Shown: one piece after another, positions 53,352 to 61,575 of the stretch | How positions within the stretch are numbered: the stretch's first letter is position 1 | Layout of the letters: each line of letters opens with the position of its first letter | Assembly (NCBI GenBank): GCA_947174505.1 | Contig: CAMWJF010000002.1 | Location: forward strand, 118,528 to 182,527 | Origin: an uncultured Lachnospiraceae bacterium | GTDB lineage: Bacteria; Bacillota; Clostridia; Lachnospirales; Lachnospiraceae | DNA length: 64,000 nucleotides | Direction: 5' to 3' | Notes under the pieces: model-generated | What the model was told of the DNA's origin: nothing | Seen by the model: only the letters and a program-made list of their open reading frames with translations | Databases searched by the model: none | Program-made: the position numbers and the translations under genes

Positions 53352-55466
53352 TTAATCCCTCTTCATGATCTCACCGATCACTAGAAGAAGCATTAACTGT
53401 ACCAGTCCGCCCGCGCCCTCTGCCCAAAGAATACGGCCACCCGTCAGATCCTCAATCTGCGGAATCACCGCCGCCGCCGTTTTCGCCCAGACGCCTCTGC
53501 CCGCATTCAGGTCTTCCCCACGGAAGGAAACCTTCTGATGCAGAAGATCATCATAGGACAGCTCGCCCGGAACACCCCGGTCTCGCAAAAGCGAGAGCAG
53601 CGGCTCCACGTTAATCCCCGCATCCAGCACAAATTCCACGCCAAGCGTCAGTTCTTTTATTTTTCCGGCCTTCTCAGGTCTTTTTAAAAGCGTTTCGTCA
53701 AAATACCGTATCACCAGATCGGCATACTGTTTCTGGGGATAAATGTATTTCCCGGCGTCTCCCCGTCTGGCCTTAATCTGTTCCAGAACTGCTGCCCTGT
53801 CATGTTTCCGTTCTCCCTGGTCCCTGCACAGTTTCCAATGGCACCGCAGGGCTTCATCTGTATCCAGATACACCTTCATATCGAGCACCTGTCTCATCTG
53901 CGGCAGATACAGGGAATGCAGTCCGCATAAAACGACATAAGGCTTTGGCGACAGCCTTTTCTTTCGCGTAAATGTACCCGTTTCATGATCATAATCTGCG
54001 CGTTTTATCGTATTATTTCCGCGAAGTACCTGTAAATCCTCCGCCTGTCTGTAGAGATAATTTGCACGGGGATTTAAGTGCGTCATTTCTTCCCAGTTCC
54101 GGTCGCCCCGTTCCCATTTATGGTCGCCGTCCCCCTCCAGCGCAAGTACCCGCTCCTTCGACAAAAGCGCTTCCAGCATATTTAAAAGCCGGGTTTTTCC
54201 CGCGCCGCTGTCCCCGGCAATGCCGATGGTAAAAGGACGGTTTCTCCTGCGGTAATAGGAGTTGCTGCCAACGCCATACAGATACATGCAGACCACCAGA
54301 ATCAGAAAAACACCCACCATCAGCGAAAAGACAATATCTCTGACTTCCTCATCGGACAGTTTTAAAAAGGCCAGACTCCTGCCCAGAAAATACAAATCTA
54401 CAAACTGCGTCGTGTGGAAAAAGACATAGTACAGGAGATATAAAGCATTAAAACCGCCGTAAACCAGCACCATCTTCCCACGGTTCTCGCTCTGTCTCGC
54501 CAGATACAGCATGAAAAACGGCACAATCCAGATAAACCATGCCGGCATCGCCGGAACAAAAGCAAGAAATACCGAAAACAGCAGTCCCGTCATGCTGATT
54601 AAGAGATCCCTGTTCATCTGGTTTACCTGAAAAGCCTGAAAATAGAGAAAAAGCAAAACCAGCACAGTCAGAAGCAGATGGGCGTTTCCATAATCAAGAT
54701 ATACCTTGCCAACCGCCTGCTGTTCCCTGTTTAGCAAAACCATATTGGCAAAACCGCTTCCCCAGAAGGGCAGTACGGCTGCTATCGTCAAAACAACCGG
54801 AAATCCTGTCATACTTACGGCTTTTTTCCAACCCTTTCTCTTATAAATGTAGAGAAAAAAGAGAGGCAGCGCCGCCGCTATATGAAGCTTAGAGGCAAGG
54901 GCGAGCGTAAGAAAAAGAATAAACCGCCACTCGTATGCATGTTCCCGCTTCACCGCCACGCCCATTTCACTCAAATAGTACACCGCCCCCACCAGAAAAA
55001 CAGTGGGAATCAGGTCAAGCTGGCCGTGCATATAAGAGGCATATAAGATAATCGGTGATAAAAAGTACAATGCCAATATGTATTTTCTTTTATCTCTGGA
55101 AATACGGAACAGATAATATAAACCGAGAAGATCCGCAAAAAGAATGGGCAGCTTAAAAACCAGATTCCTTAAAAAAAGGGGCATGCTGTTAATAAAGGTA
55201 ACAAAAACGCCGCCGATGCACTCCACAAGAAGCATGACGGGCGGATAGGGAAAGGAAGGGAGCAGCCCATTGTCATAGTAAACCTGATACGGATTTTCCC
55301 CGTTTAAAAAGAGATTGACAAAAGGAATGAACATCTGATCCTGATAATCGGAGGAAAAAAGCCCCATCAAAAGTAACTTAAATAAGACTCCCACAAGAAT
55401 GGCAGCTTTCAGGTACTTCCGATAGTTTTTCTCCATGTCGAGCGTATGTAACATCTTACAGCCCAT
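53352..55466 (-). CDS. Membrane glycosyltransferase fused to uridine-kinase/phosphoribulokinase-like domain
   Basis: A 704-aa two-part protein. The N-terminal 1-400 has about ten membrane helices; FLNGENPYQVYYDNGLLPSF followed by PYPPVMLL resembles DUF2029/mannosyltransferase-type enzymes. From about residue 400 a P-loop domain begins, with GIAGDSGAGKT, followed by the family features EGDGDHKWERGDRNW, HLNPRANYLYRQ and ADYDHETGTF of uridine kinases and phosphoribulokinases. A C-terminal extension of about 110 aa has a hydrophobic end. A uridine-kinase-like domain on a membrane transferase is unusual. The start is not firm (55466 or 55454). Confidence 0.75.
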   Translation of the reverse strand: MGCKMLHTLDMEKNYRKYLKAAILVGVLFKLLLMGLFSSDYQDQMFIPFVNLFLNGENPYQVYYDNGLLPSFPYPPVMLLVECIGGVFVTFINSMPLFLRNLVFKLPILFADLLGLYYLFRISRDKRKYILALYFLSPIILYASYMHGQLDLIPTVFLVGAVYYLSEMGVAVKREHAYEWRFILFLTLALASKLHIAAALPLFFLYIYKRKGWKKAVSMTGFPVVLTIAAVLPFWGSGFANMVLLNREQQAVGKVYLDYGNAHLLLTVLVLLFLYFQAFQVNQMNRDLLISMTGLLFSVFLAFVPAMPAWFIWIVPFFMLYLARQSENRGKMVLVYGGFNALYLLYYVFFHTTQFVDLYFLGRSLAFLKLSDEEVRDIVFSLMVGVFLILVVCMYLYGVGSNSYYRRRNRPFTIGIAGDSGAGKTRLLNMLEALLSKERVLALEGDGDHKWERGDRNWEEMTHLNPRANYLYRQAEDLQVLRGNNTIKRADYDHETGTFTRKKRLSPKPYVVLCGLHSLYLPQMRQVLDMKVYLDTDEALRCHWKLCRDQGERKHDRAAVLEQIKARRGDAGKYIYPQKQYADLVIRYFDETLLKRPEKAGKIKELTLGVEFVLDAGINVEPLLSLLRDRGVPGELSYDDLLHQKVSFRGEDLNAGRGVWAKTAAAVIPQIEDLTGGRILWAEGAGGLVQLMLLLVIGEIMKRD

Positions 55467-55516
55467 ATCCTTCTGTATCGGTAACTTTTCTGAATCGTTA
55501 CCTATATTGTATCAGA

Positions 55517-57310
55517 TTACTGCTTTGCGGTGGGAATCAGCCCCTCCCGCGCAAGAAACGCCCTGAAATAGGCATAGGTATTCTGATATCCCTCGTAGTC
55601 CGCGGGCGTCCCCCACCCAACATAACGGTCAATATCAAAAATCTTTGCACGATACCCTAAGTCTAACACATGTTTCACTGTCTGGTCTACATAGAATTCC
55701 CCATTAATCCTGTCATCCTCCCGAATCATTTTCTCCGTGGCCTCCAAAAAAACTCTCGCCTTTTTAAACCAGAAGGTTGCAACAACTGCGGGATCCTCCA
55801 TGGGCGTGTCGGAAATCGCCTTTTTAATGGACGTCCCCGTGATATTTCCCTCCCCATCGGTGAGCATCCATCCGTAAGCATTGGGATTTTGCAGCACTGC
55901 CTCATTGTGGCGGTAAGTAAAGACAATACAGTCGCACATCTGTTTCGTCGCCTCAAACATCACCCCGTCAATATCCATTCCATTATCACAGCCCGCGATC
56001 AGAAGCTCCTTCTCCGGTTCCAAATACTCTTTTGCCAGCATACACGTGCAGGCCTGTCCTTCCGTAAGACGGTCAATCGTAATAAACTGTGCCTTTTTAT
56101 AGTATTCTCTGATGGCGTCCTCCACACCGTCCTCCCGGTGGAAGGTGCGGTCCACATAAATCACATTGCTCCCGTCCTCCGCCACCCCGGGCAGATCTTT
56201 TGTGGCGCAGACCACCATGGGCTTTTCTGTCCCGTCGTACCGGTCAAACGTGGGAATCGCCGGTTTATGTATACGGTATCCCACATCGGCAAAGCGCTGT
56301 CCCGCTCCCGCCATGGGAATCAGGATTCTGCCTTTCGCAGCTTTTGTTGTGCCTATGTTTCCGTCCTGACCGCATGCATTCTTTACAACTGCTGCCGTAT
56401 CCAATATTTCTGTCCGCTTTTCCCGCTGCCACGAATCGCCTTTTTCTTTCCCGTTATTGTGCATAATCAAGTCCGTCCAATACACAAACTCACGCAAATC
56501 CTCCGGCGTGCCCCACTGGCAGAAGTAATCCACATTCGCAGGCGCCCACACCTTAAGCCCGTCCCGCACCATGAAATTGTAGGGAAGGCTCGCGTAATAT
56601 TCCCCGTTAATGGCACACTCTTCATGCTCCGAAAGAATCTGACAATATTTTTCCATGATACTGCCATTCTTAAAATAGTAAACGCCCGGCGAATGCTTCG
56701 CTTTTTTCTTATCCTTCTCAAAAGAATACTTTTCCCGGATTTCTATTAAATTGTCCGCCTCATCCGTCAAACAGGAGGCGTAGAAATTTTTCTGCGGCAA
56801 AAGATTCGGGTGAAATCCTGTATAACACGGCACTGCACCGTCGCAGTCCCGCACCTTCGCCTCTTTCACAAACGCCTGAAAATCCCAAATCATATAGAAA
56901 TCACAGTAATTGATGATACAGCCGTCTTCTCTATGAAAGTCTTCCGCCGCCGCATTTTTCTCTATCCGCACGCCATCGCCCGAACTGCCGCCTGATCCGT
57001 CCCCGTCTGCCGCACACAGTGCCCTGTACGCCCGAAGCACATCATACACAGGTCCTTTTTTTACCCAGTCTTCTATCGTTACGATAATCGCTTCCGGGGC
57101 AAGCGCAAGCAGTTTTTCTTTCATGGAAGGATCTTTCTGTAAATGTTCCCCGCGGCACACAAAAATAAAATGTGCGTCTCCCGGGTACATTCCCCTGATA
57201 ATCCACTCAATGATCGGTTTTCCCATCACCGGAATAAAAGGTTTCAACTCCCGGTAACCCGCCGCCACAAAACGGGAACCGTAACCCGTCATGGGTATGA
57301 TAACGTTCAT
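55517..57310 (-). CDS. Tandem fused sugar nucleotidyltransferase (two domains)
   Basis: A 597-aa cytosolic protein made of two nucleotidyltransferase domains. Domain 1 (about 1-285) begins MNVIIPMTGYGSRFVAAGYR, with the KP of LKPFIPVMGKP; it carries a Gly/Ser-rich insertion (DGDGSGGSSGDG). Domain 2 (about 325-590) begins GRILIPMAGAGQRFADVGYR, HKPAIPTF. Both keep the glycine-rich loop and the lysine of NTP-sugar pyrophosphorylases, so both may be active. The two could make different activated sugars or one may be regulatory. AGGGGGATT precedes the ATG. It lies 51 bp upstream of the fused transferase. Confidence 0.8.
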   Translation of the reverse strand: MNVIIPMTGYGSRFVAAGYRELKPFIPVMGKPIIEWIIRGMYPGDAHFIFVCRGEHLQKDPSMKEKLLALAPEAIIVTIEDWVKKGPVYDVLRAYRALCAADGDGSGGSSGDGVRIEKNAAAEDFHREDGCIINYCDFYMIWDFQAFVKEAKVRDCDGAVPCYTGFHPNLLPQKNFYASCLTDEADNLIEIREKYSFEKDKKKAKHSPGVYYFKNGSIMEKYCQILSEHEECAINGEYYASLPYNFMVRDGLKVWAPANVDYFCQWGTPEDLREFVYWTDLIMHNNGKEKGDSWQREKRTEILDTAAVVKNACGQDGNIGTTKAAKGRILIPMAGAGQRFADVGYRIHKPAIPTFDRYDGTEKPMVVCATKDLPGVAEDGSNVIYVDRTFHREDGVEDAIREYYKKAQFITIDRLTEGQACTCMLAKEYLEPEKELLIAGCDNGMDIDGVMFEATKQMCDCIVFTYRHNEAVLQNPNAYGWMLTDGEGNITGTSIKKAISDTPMEDPAVVATFWFKKARVFLEATEKMIREDDRINGEFYVDQTVKHVLDLGYRAKIFDIDRYVGWGTPADYEGYQNTYAYFRAFLAREGLIPTAKQ

Positions 57311-57435
57311 ATAACAATCCCCCTGCCCATAAAATCATATATCCTATGAGTCATCTACATCTGTTTTTTCGCAGCTGCTCATACATACAGCCGCTTATAC
57401 GATTTTTCTGCCCCATCGGTGCATAAACACACCAT

Positions 57436-58491
57436 TTATAACTTCCGACGGTACTTCTCCGCATCCCAGTTTAAAAGCGCGTCCTGCTGCCCCTCGCTCA
57501 AATAATGCATCTCATGGGAAAGGTTCGCCGCCTGCACCTTCGCCGCAAAACTCATTACATTTTCGATCTCCTGCGCCTTCTTCACGCTCTCCGCCAAAAT
57601 ATAAAAATGCCCTTTATAGCAGGCCGCCGCAGGAATGCCGTTTTTTTCTATAAAAGCGGTAATATCCGCCGCCCTGAAATCATCCGCCAGAAACAAAGGC
57701 TTTTTCGAACCGTAAACCACACAGTCCGGGCAGAAGGCATGATTCCATTTCCCCTCATTCAAAATGTTCCCTTCCCCTGTCTCCCGGGACAAATAACGGT
57801 TCTCGGAAAAGTATACAATCCTGTCCGCAAGCTCAGGTATATCGGCAAAGACATTCCAAAGCTTTGTCGCGTTTGGATACGCTTCATAGGAAACCCGCAG
57901 ATATGCCGCAATTTTTTCCAGCACCTCCTCTGTCCGTCCGATCACCCTGTCCGCTGAACCACCGCTCACCACAAGCCCGTGGCTTTCCAGAAAAATGATC
58001 TCCGGCTCCCCTGCCGCCTGACAGATTTTATAGTAAGTTTCCGCAAGGGCCGCGCCAGGTTTCCGATAGGGCACATATACCGCCTCGGGAAACAGCTCCT
58101 CCAGAATTTCCCTGCCGTCCTTCCTGGCAGTCAGAATATTCACTAACGTGGGATGGGAGTGAAGCGTGTACTTCCCCGTCACCGCATGGAGGAACGTCTC
58201 GATGGAGGCGCGCCCGCCCGCCATCTGCGCTTTTGCAAGAAGCGCGTTCCCTGCATCTTCCGTCAGTACTGGCTGGTCACCCGACTGCATATTTTCTTTA
58301 AAATAATCTGCAATCAGACGATAATCAATCTTTGAATAGCCGCTGTTTTCACTCACATCCGCAAGCTGAAAGCCTGAGCTTTTCACCAGCATAACCTGAT
58401 CGTCCAGTTTCACGGAAGTGTTGCCGCCCCCGGCCTGCGCCAGATCGTTTCGCATGCCCGCATATCTGGAAATTTTGATAAAACCCTGCAT
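57436..58491 (-). CDS. Class II aldolase/adducin family protein
   Basis: A 351-aa protein with a class II aldolase domain at the N-terminus (10-200): GGGNTSVKLDDQVMLVKSSG, the zinc-ligand-type LHSHPTLVNILTA and LESHGLVVSGGSAD. A C-terminal extension of about 150 aa with unclear homology follows. Members cleave or form sugar phosphates, epimerise them or dephosphorylate them. It is first in the glycan cluster, 125 bp upstream of the fused nucleotidyltransferase gene, suggesting it makes a sugar-phosphate precursor. The ATG at 58491 follows GGAG; 58503 is an alternative. Confidence 0.82.
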   Translation of the reverse strand: MQGFIKISRYAGMRNDLAQAGGGNTSVKLDDQVMLVKSSGFQLADVSENSGYSKIDYRLIADYFKENMQSGDQPVLTEDAGNALLAKAQMAGGRASIETFLHAVTGKYTLHSHPTLVNILTARKDGREILEELFPEAVYVPYRKPGAALAETYYKICQAAGEPEIIFLESHGLVVSGGSADRVIGRTEEVLEKIAAYLRVSYEAYPNATKLWNVFADIPELADRIVYFSENRYLSRETGEGNILNEGKWNHAFCPDCVVYGSKKPLFLADDFRAADITAFIEKNGIPAAACYKGHFYILAESVKKAQEIENVMSFAAKVQAANLSHEMHYLSEGQQDALLNWDAEKYRRKL

Positions 58492-58650
58492 ATGATTCTC
58501 CATTTCGAAACATCCATAAGGGGATGTTCTATTTTAAACCCGGTACTAAAGATTTCTTGATCTGAGATTTAGATATTTCGTATCAAACTATATAAATTAT
58601 AACAATAATTAGGGATTTTGACATTAAAAATATTAAAAACTGGATTAACA

Positions 58651-58659
58651 TGTTATAAT
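58651..58659 (+). promoter_or_regulatory. Extended -10 promoter for the DUF3990 gene
   Basis: TGT followed by TATAAT (58654-58659) is an extended -10 element in a very AT-rich gap. No good -35 is seen. The gene starts at 58696. Confidence 0.45.
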
Positions 58660-58695
58660 AGACGCAGACTCATGATAGGAATCAAGGAGACCTTT

Positions 58696-59391
58696 ATGAA
58701 CAGCCCGTATGTTGACTCTTCCCCGCCTGAAAAAAACCATGTTATGGCTTCAAACGAAACGATAACTCTATATCATGGCTCTAAAGCAGGGATTCAGGGA
58801 GCTATCGCCCCTACAAGCCGTGCCCACTGCGATTTTGGCAGGGGATTTTATATGGGAACAGACAAAACCCAGCCCCTTACATTAATTTGTAATTATCCGC
58901 ATGCAAAAATTTACACATTGCGCGTTAATCTGTCAAACCTTAAAAATTTTGAAATTGAAGTCGGTTTAGACTGGGCCATGTTAGTTGCATACAATCGCGG
59001 TAAAATGGAAAATTTCAAAGGCTCAGCCGCTTATAATAAATTTGCAAACTTGTGTAAAGATTTTGATATGATTATCGGTTATATTGCAAACGATAGAATG
59101 TTTGTCGTTTTAGATCGTTTTTTCAATGGGGAAATTACAGACCTTGCGCTTATAAACAGCCTGTCCGCATTGAAACTTGGCAAACAATATGTTGCTCTGA
59201 CCGAAAAAGCCTGTAAAAATATAGAAATCCTTGACGTGCAGGAAATTTCAGAAAATGATCGTTCCAGAATAAAACAGGAAAGTGAAGCAAATCGCGCAAA
59301 AGGAATTTCTCTGGCTGATGAAATATGCAAAAAATATCGTAGGGAAGGCCTTTTCTTTGATGAAATATTAAAAGCGGGTGATATAGAATGA
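58696..59391 (+). CDS. DUF3990-type protein, putative ADP-ribosyltransferase-like toxin
   Basis: A 231-aa protein. The DUF3990 domain (about 20-150) begins ITLYHGSKAGIQGAI, then CDFGRGFYMGTDKTQ, resembling the H-x-S and Y elements of ADP-ribosyltransferases, and continues to DWAMLVAYNRGKMEN. The second half (150-231) is helical and charged. The ATG at 58696 follows AAGGAGACC. It overlaps by four bases (ATGA) a second gene that would be the antitoxin-like partner. Enzymatic activity is inferred from fold resemblance only. Confidence 0.7.
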   Translation: MNSPYVDSSPPEKNHVMASNETITLYHGSKAGIQGAIAPTSRAHCDFGRGFYMGTDKTQPLTLICNYPHAKIYTLRVNLSNLKNFEIEVGLDWAMLVAYNRGKMENFKGSAAYNKFANLCKDFDMIIGYIANDRMFVVLDRFFNGEITDLALINSLSALKLGKQYVALTEKACKNIEILDVQEISENDRSRIKQESEANRAKGISLADEICKKYRREGLFFDEILKAGDIE

Positions 59392-59810
59392 AAACTTTAA
59401 CACGGCAGCAATACCAGCTTTGCGATATACAGGGACGGCTGTTTGAATTGGCGCTCAAAGGCGGATATGACTGCCCTGCATTTATAAAGGCTTTTATGAA
59501 CAGTCAAACTGCGGCCGCCCTTGATGACGTTTATGACCGGCTGCAATGGGCCGGAGAAGAATATATTCTTGAAGAATTGGCCGACGAGGTACACGGTCTG
59601 AAAATGGCCGGTGTAACGTATGCTGTAGAAATCATGTACTGGGCCGGATATACCTATCGCTACTGGCATTATTACACAAAGGAATCCAGCCGCGAAATTT
59701 ATCAGACAGCAGACGCAGAAACAATGAATGCATGCTGGCTTGGATTCCATACCCTTGATGTGGAAATGGCCATCGATGATCTAAAGGAAATTCATGCGCA
59801 AACAGATTAG
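59388..59810 (+). CDS. Helical partner of the DUF3990 protein, putative antitoxin
   Basis: A 140-aa helical protein that starts inside the DUF3990 stop (ATGA overlap), with stretches LDDVYDRLQWAGEEYILEEL and EIMYWAGYTYRYWHYYTKES. Similar proteins recur beside such toxin-like genes, as far as I recall, but I assign no family name with confidence. Coupled translation and small size suggest an antitoxin or immunity role. There is no signal peptide or membrane segment. Confidence 0.6.
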   Translation: MKTLTRQQYQLCDIQGRLFELALKGGYDCPAFIKAFMNSQTAAALDDVYDRLQWAGEEYILEELADEVHGLKMAGVTYAVEIMYWAGYTYRYWHYYTKESSREIYQTADAETMNACWLGFHTLDVEMAIDDLKEIHAQTD

Positions 59811-59812
59811 AC

Positions 59813-60508
59813 TCAGTTAAATACACTCCGCAGGAAATCCTCCACTTCTCTATTAAATTCATCCGGGTTCTTATTTGCGATAAAATGATCTCCCGGAATA
59901 ACAGATAATTTTGCATTTGGCATATTTTCCGCAATCATTTCTGTATGCGACTGTTTAATCATATCTTTTGTGCCCGCGATAACAAGCGTGGGCGCCTGTA
60001 TCGCACGCAGCTCTTCGGGTTTGATATTCGGCTCATTTACCATCAGACCCAGAATTTCCATATGGGATCTCGCCTCTTCCGATTTTCCGGCAAACAGCTT
60101 CGCAAACCGATATCCGATTTCTATCGGAATCTGTATGCTTTTTTTGACTCCCTTCGTGTTTAAATTTCCGCCATTTAAAATGAGCGCCTTTACTCTATTC
60201 GGATATTTCAGCGCAAACTTCATGGCGATATTCGCGCCGTCGGAAAAGCCCAATATAACCGCATTTTGAATCTGCAGCTTATCCATCAGCTCCTTTAAAT
60301 CCACGGCAAACTGTTCCATTGTAAAGGGCGCCGTCCCCCGGGGCGATTTCCCATGCCCTCTCGTATCTACCGCAATCACTCTGTATCTGCCGGAAAAAAA
60401 GGAAATCTGATTCGCAAAGTAAGTTCCGTCTTCCCCATTTCCATGCAAAAGAAAAAACGGCTCCCCTTCCCCGTTTTCCTGATAATATAAAGATATGTCC
60501 ATCATCAT
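59813..60508 (-). CDS. Alpha/beta-hydrolase
   Basis: A 231-aa hydrolase of the alpha/beta fold. It has an oxyanion HGNG region (LLHGNGEDGTYF), the nucleophile elbow GFSDGANIAMK (Ser near 93), the Asp in VIAGTKDMIKQ and the His in IPGDHFIANK, forming a full triad. It is cytosolic. The substrate is unknown; similarity to carboxylesterases and proline iminopeptidase-like proteins is general. AGGGAGAAAA precedes the ATG. Its end is two bases from the convergent DUF3990-partner gene. Confidence 0.85.
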   Translation of the reverse strand: MMMDISLYYQENGEGEPFFLLHGNGEDGTYFANQISFFSGRYRVIAVDTRGHGKSPRGTAPFTMEQFAVDLKELMDKLQIQNAVILGFSDGANIAMKFALKYPNRVKALILNGGNLNTKGVKKSIQIPIEIGYRFAKLFAGKSEEARSHMEILGLMVNEPNIKPEELRAIQAPTLVIAGTKDMIKQSHTEMIAENMPNAKLSVIPGDHFIANKNPDEFNREVEDFLRSVFN

Positions 60509-60516
60509 TTTTCTCC

Positions 60517-61464
60517 CTATTCCATCTTTATCTTTCCAAATTTATCCTGCGATTCCTTATGTAATACGCTCCCCTGCAAAAAATCTCTTAAATATTTATA
60601 GAGGGTATCCGCCGCAAAATTTTTCCCCCGCCCGTGATCGGAAACAATCTGTATGGAACGCCTTGGGATATCACAGTCAATCGGTATCCGCACCAGTTTC
60701 CCCTCCTCAAATAAAGGTGCCGCAATCTTTTCTGGCACAAACCCGATGCCAAAATTATTTTCAATAAGCGGCAGCATAAGGTCCGACGTCTCAACCTCCA
60801 TGTCCGGCTCAAAATCCACGCCGTGCTGTATAAAAAATTCCTTATAGAGGGCATAGGTCGCACTTCCCCTGCCAAGTCCGATCCACGGGTACTTCCTGAT
60901 ATCCTTCAGCCTCAGGGAGGTTTTACACAGTTCTTTATACTGCACCCCACCCACAAGAACTTCCTCGAAATCCAGTACGGGGAAACCTGAAACTGTAACC
61001 GGCAACTCATAGGGCATGGTTATCACCGCAAAGTCCACCCGCCCGCCGGTGAGCTGCCGGATTGTTTCCGGCGTTGTGTGGTTATGGATTTTGATCCTTA
61101 CTTCCGGGTATTTCTGCCGGAAAGCATGCAGGGCGTCCAGCAGAAAAAGATGTAACGCCGTCTCGGTTGTCCCTAACTCCACTGCACCGCCTGTAAGAGA
61201 ATCCGGCCTGCAGATTTCCTCCTGTGCATTCATCAGATGCCTGTATGCAACCTCCACGTGGGAATAGAGAAGTTCCCCCTCCTCCGTCAGTCTGATCCCC
61301 CTCGCTTCACGAATAAACAGACGGCATCCAAGCTGGGATTCCAAAAGCTTCATCACACGGGTCACATTAGGCTGACTACTGCCCAGAGCCATCGCAGCTT
61401 TCGTTATATTTTCATATTTTGCCACATAGTAAAAAATCTTATAATACTCAAAATTAATATCCAT
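60517..61464 (-). CDS. LysR-family transcriptional regulator
   Basis: A 315-aa regulator. The N-terminal winged helix (1-65) is MDINFEYYKIFYYVAKYENI, with QPNVTRVMKLLESQLGCRLF as recognition helix and RGIRLTEEGELL. The effector domain (90-290) includes the GGAVELGTTETALHLFL start and GVQYKEL. No ribosome binding site is evident near either candidate start (61470 or 61464). It lies divergently to a MATE exporter with a 111-bp AT-rich gap, and likely controls it. The hydrolase gene lies 9 bp downstream. Confidence 0.88.
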   Translation of the reverse strand: MDINFEYYKIFYYVAKYENITKAAMALGSSQPNVTRVMKLLESQLGCRLFIREARGIRLTEEGELLYSHVEVAYRHLMNAQEEICRPDSLTGGAVELGTTETALHLFLLDALHAFRQKYPEVRIKIHNHTTPETIRQLTGGRVDFAVITMPYELPVTVSGFPVLDFEEVLVGGVQYKELCKTSLRLKDIRKYPWIGLGRGSATYALYKEFFIQHGVDFEPDMEVETSDLMLPLIENNFGIGFVPEKIAAPLFEEGKLVRIPIDCDIPRRSIQIVSDHGRGKNFAADTLYKYLRDFLQGSVLHKESQDKFGKIKME

Positions 61465-61499
61465 ATACATTTTATATTTTTCTAATATAACTTATATAT

Positions 61500-61528
61500 T
61501 TTTCATATCTGTTAAAATAAATTATAAT
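61500..61528 (+). promoter_or_regulatory. Promoter of the LysR-divergent MATE gene
   Basis: TTTTCA (61500-61505), a 17-bp spacer and a consensus TATAAT (61523-61528). The surrounding ATATAAC/TATAT dyads may be LysR contacts. Confidence 0.55.
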
Positions 61529-61575
61529 ACATTGTCAGAAATATGTAAATGAACAATCGGGAAAGGGGTCAGTAT

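Noticed and set aside
55670..56749. A 359-codon plus-strand frame
   Set aside because: Antisense to the fused nucleotidyltransferase gene, whose two domains are unmistakable.
49490..58491. Classical teichoic-acid or capsule operon
   Set aside because: No TagO/TagA, Wzx/Wzy or chain-length regulator genes are present; only the general theme of sugar activation and transfer is supported.
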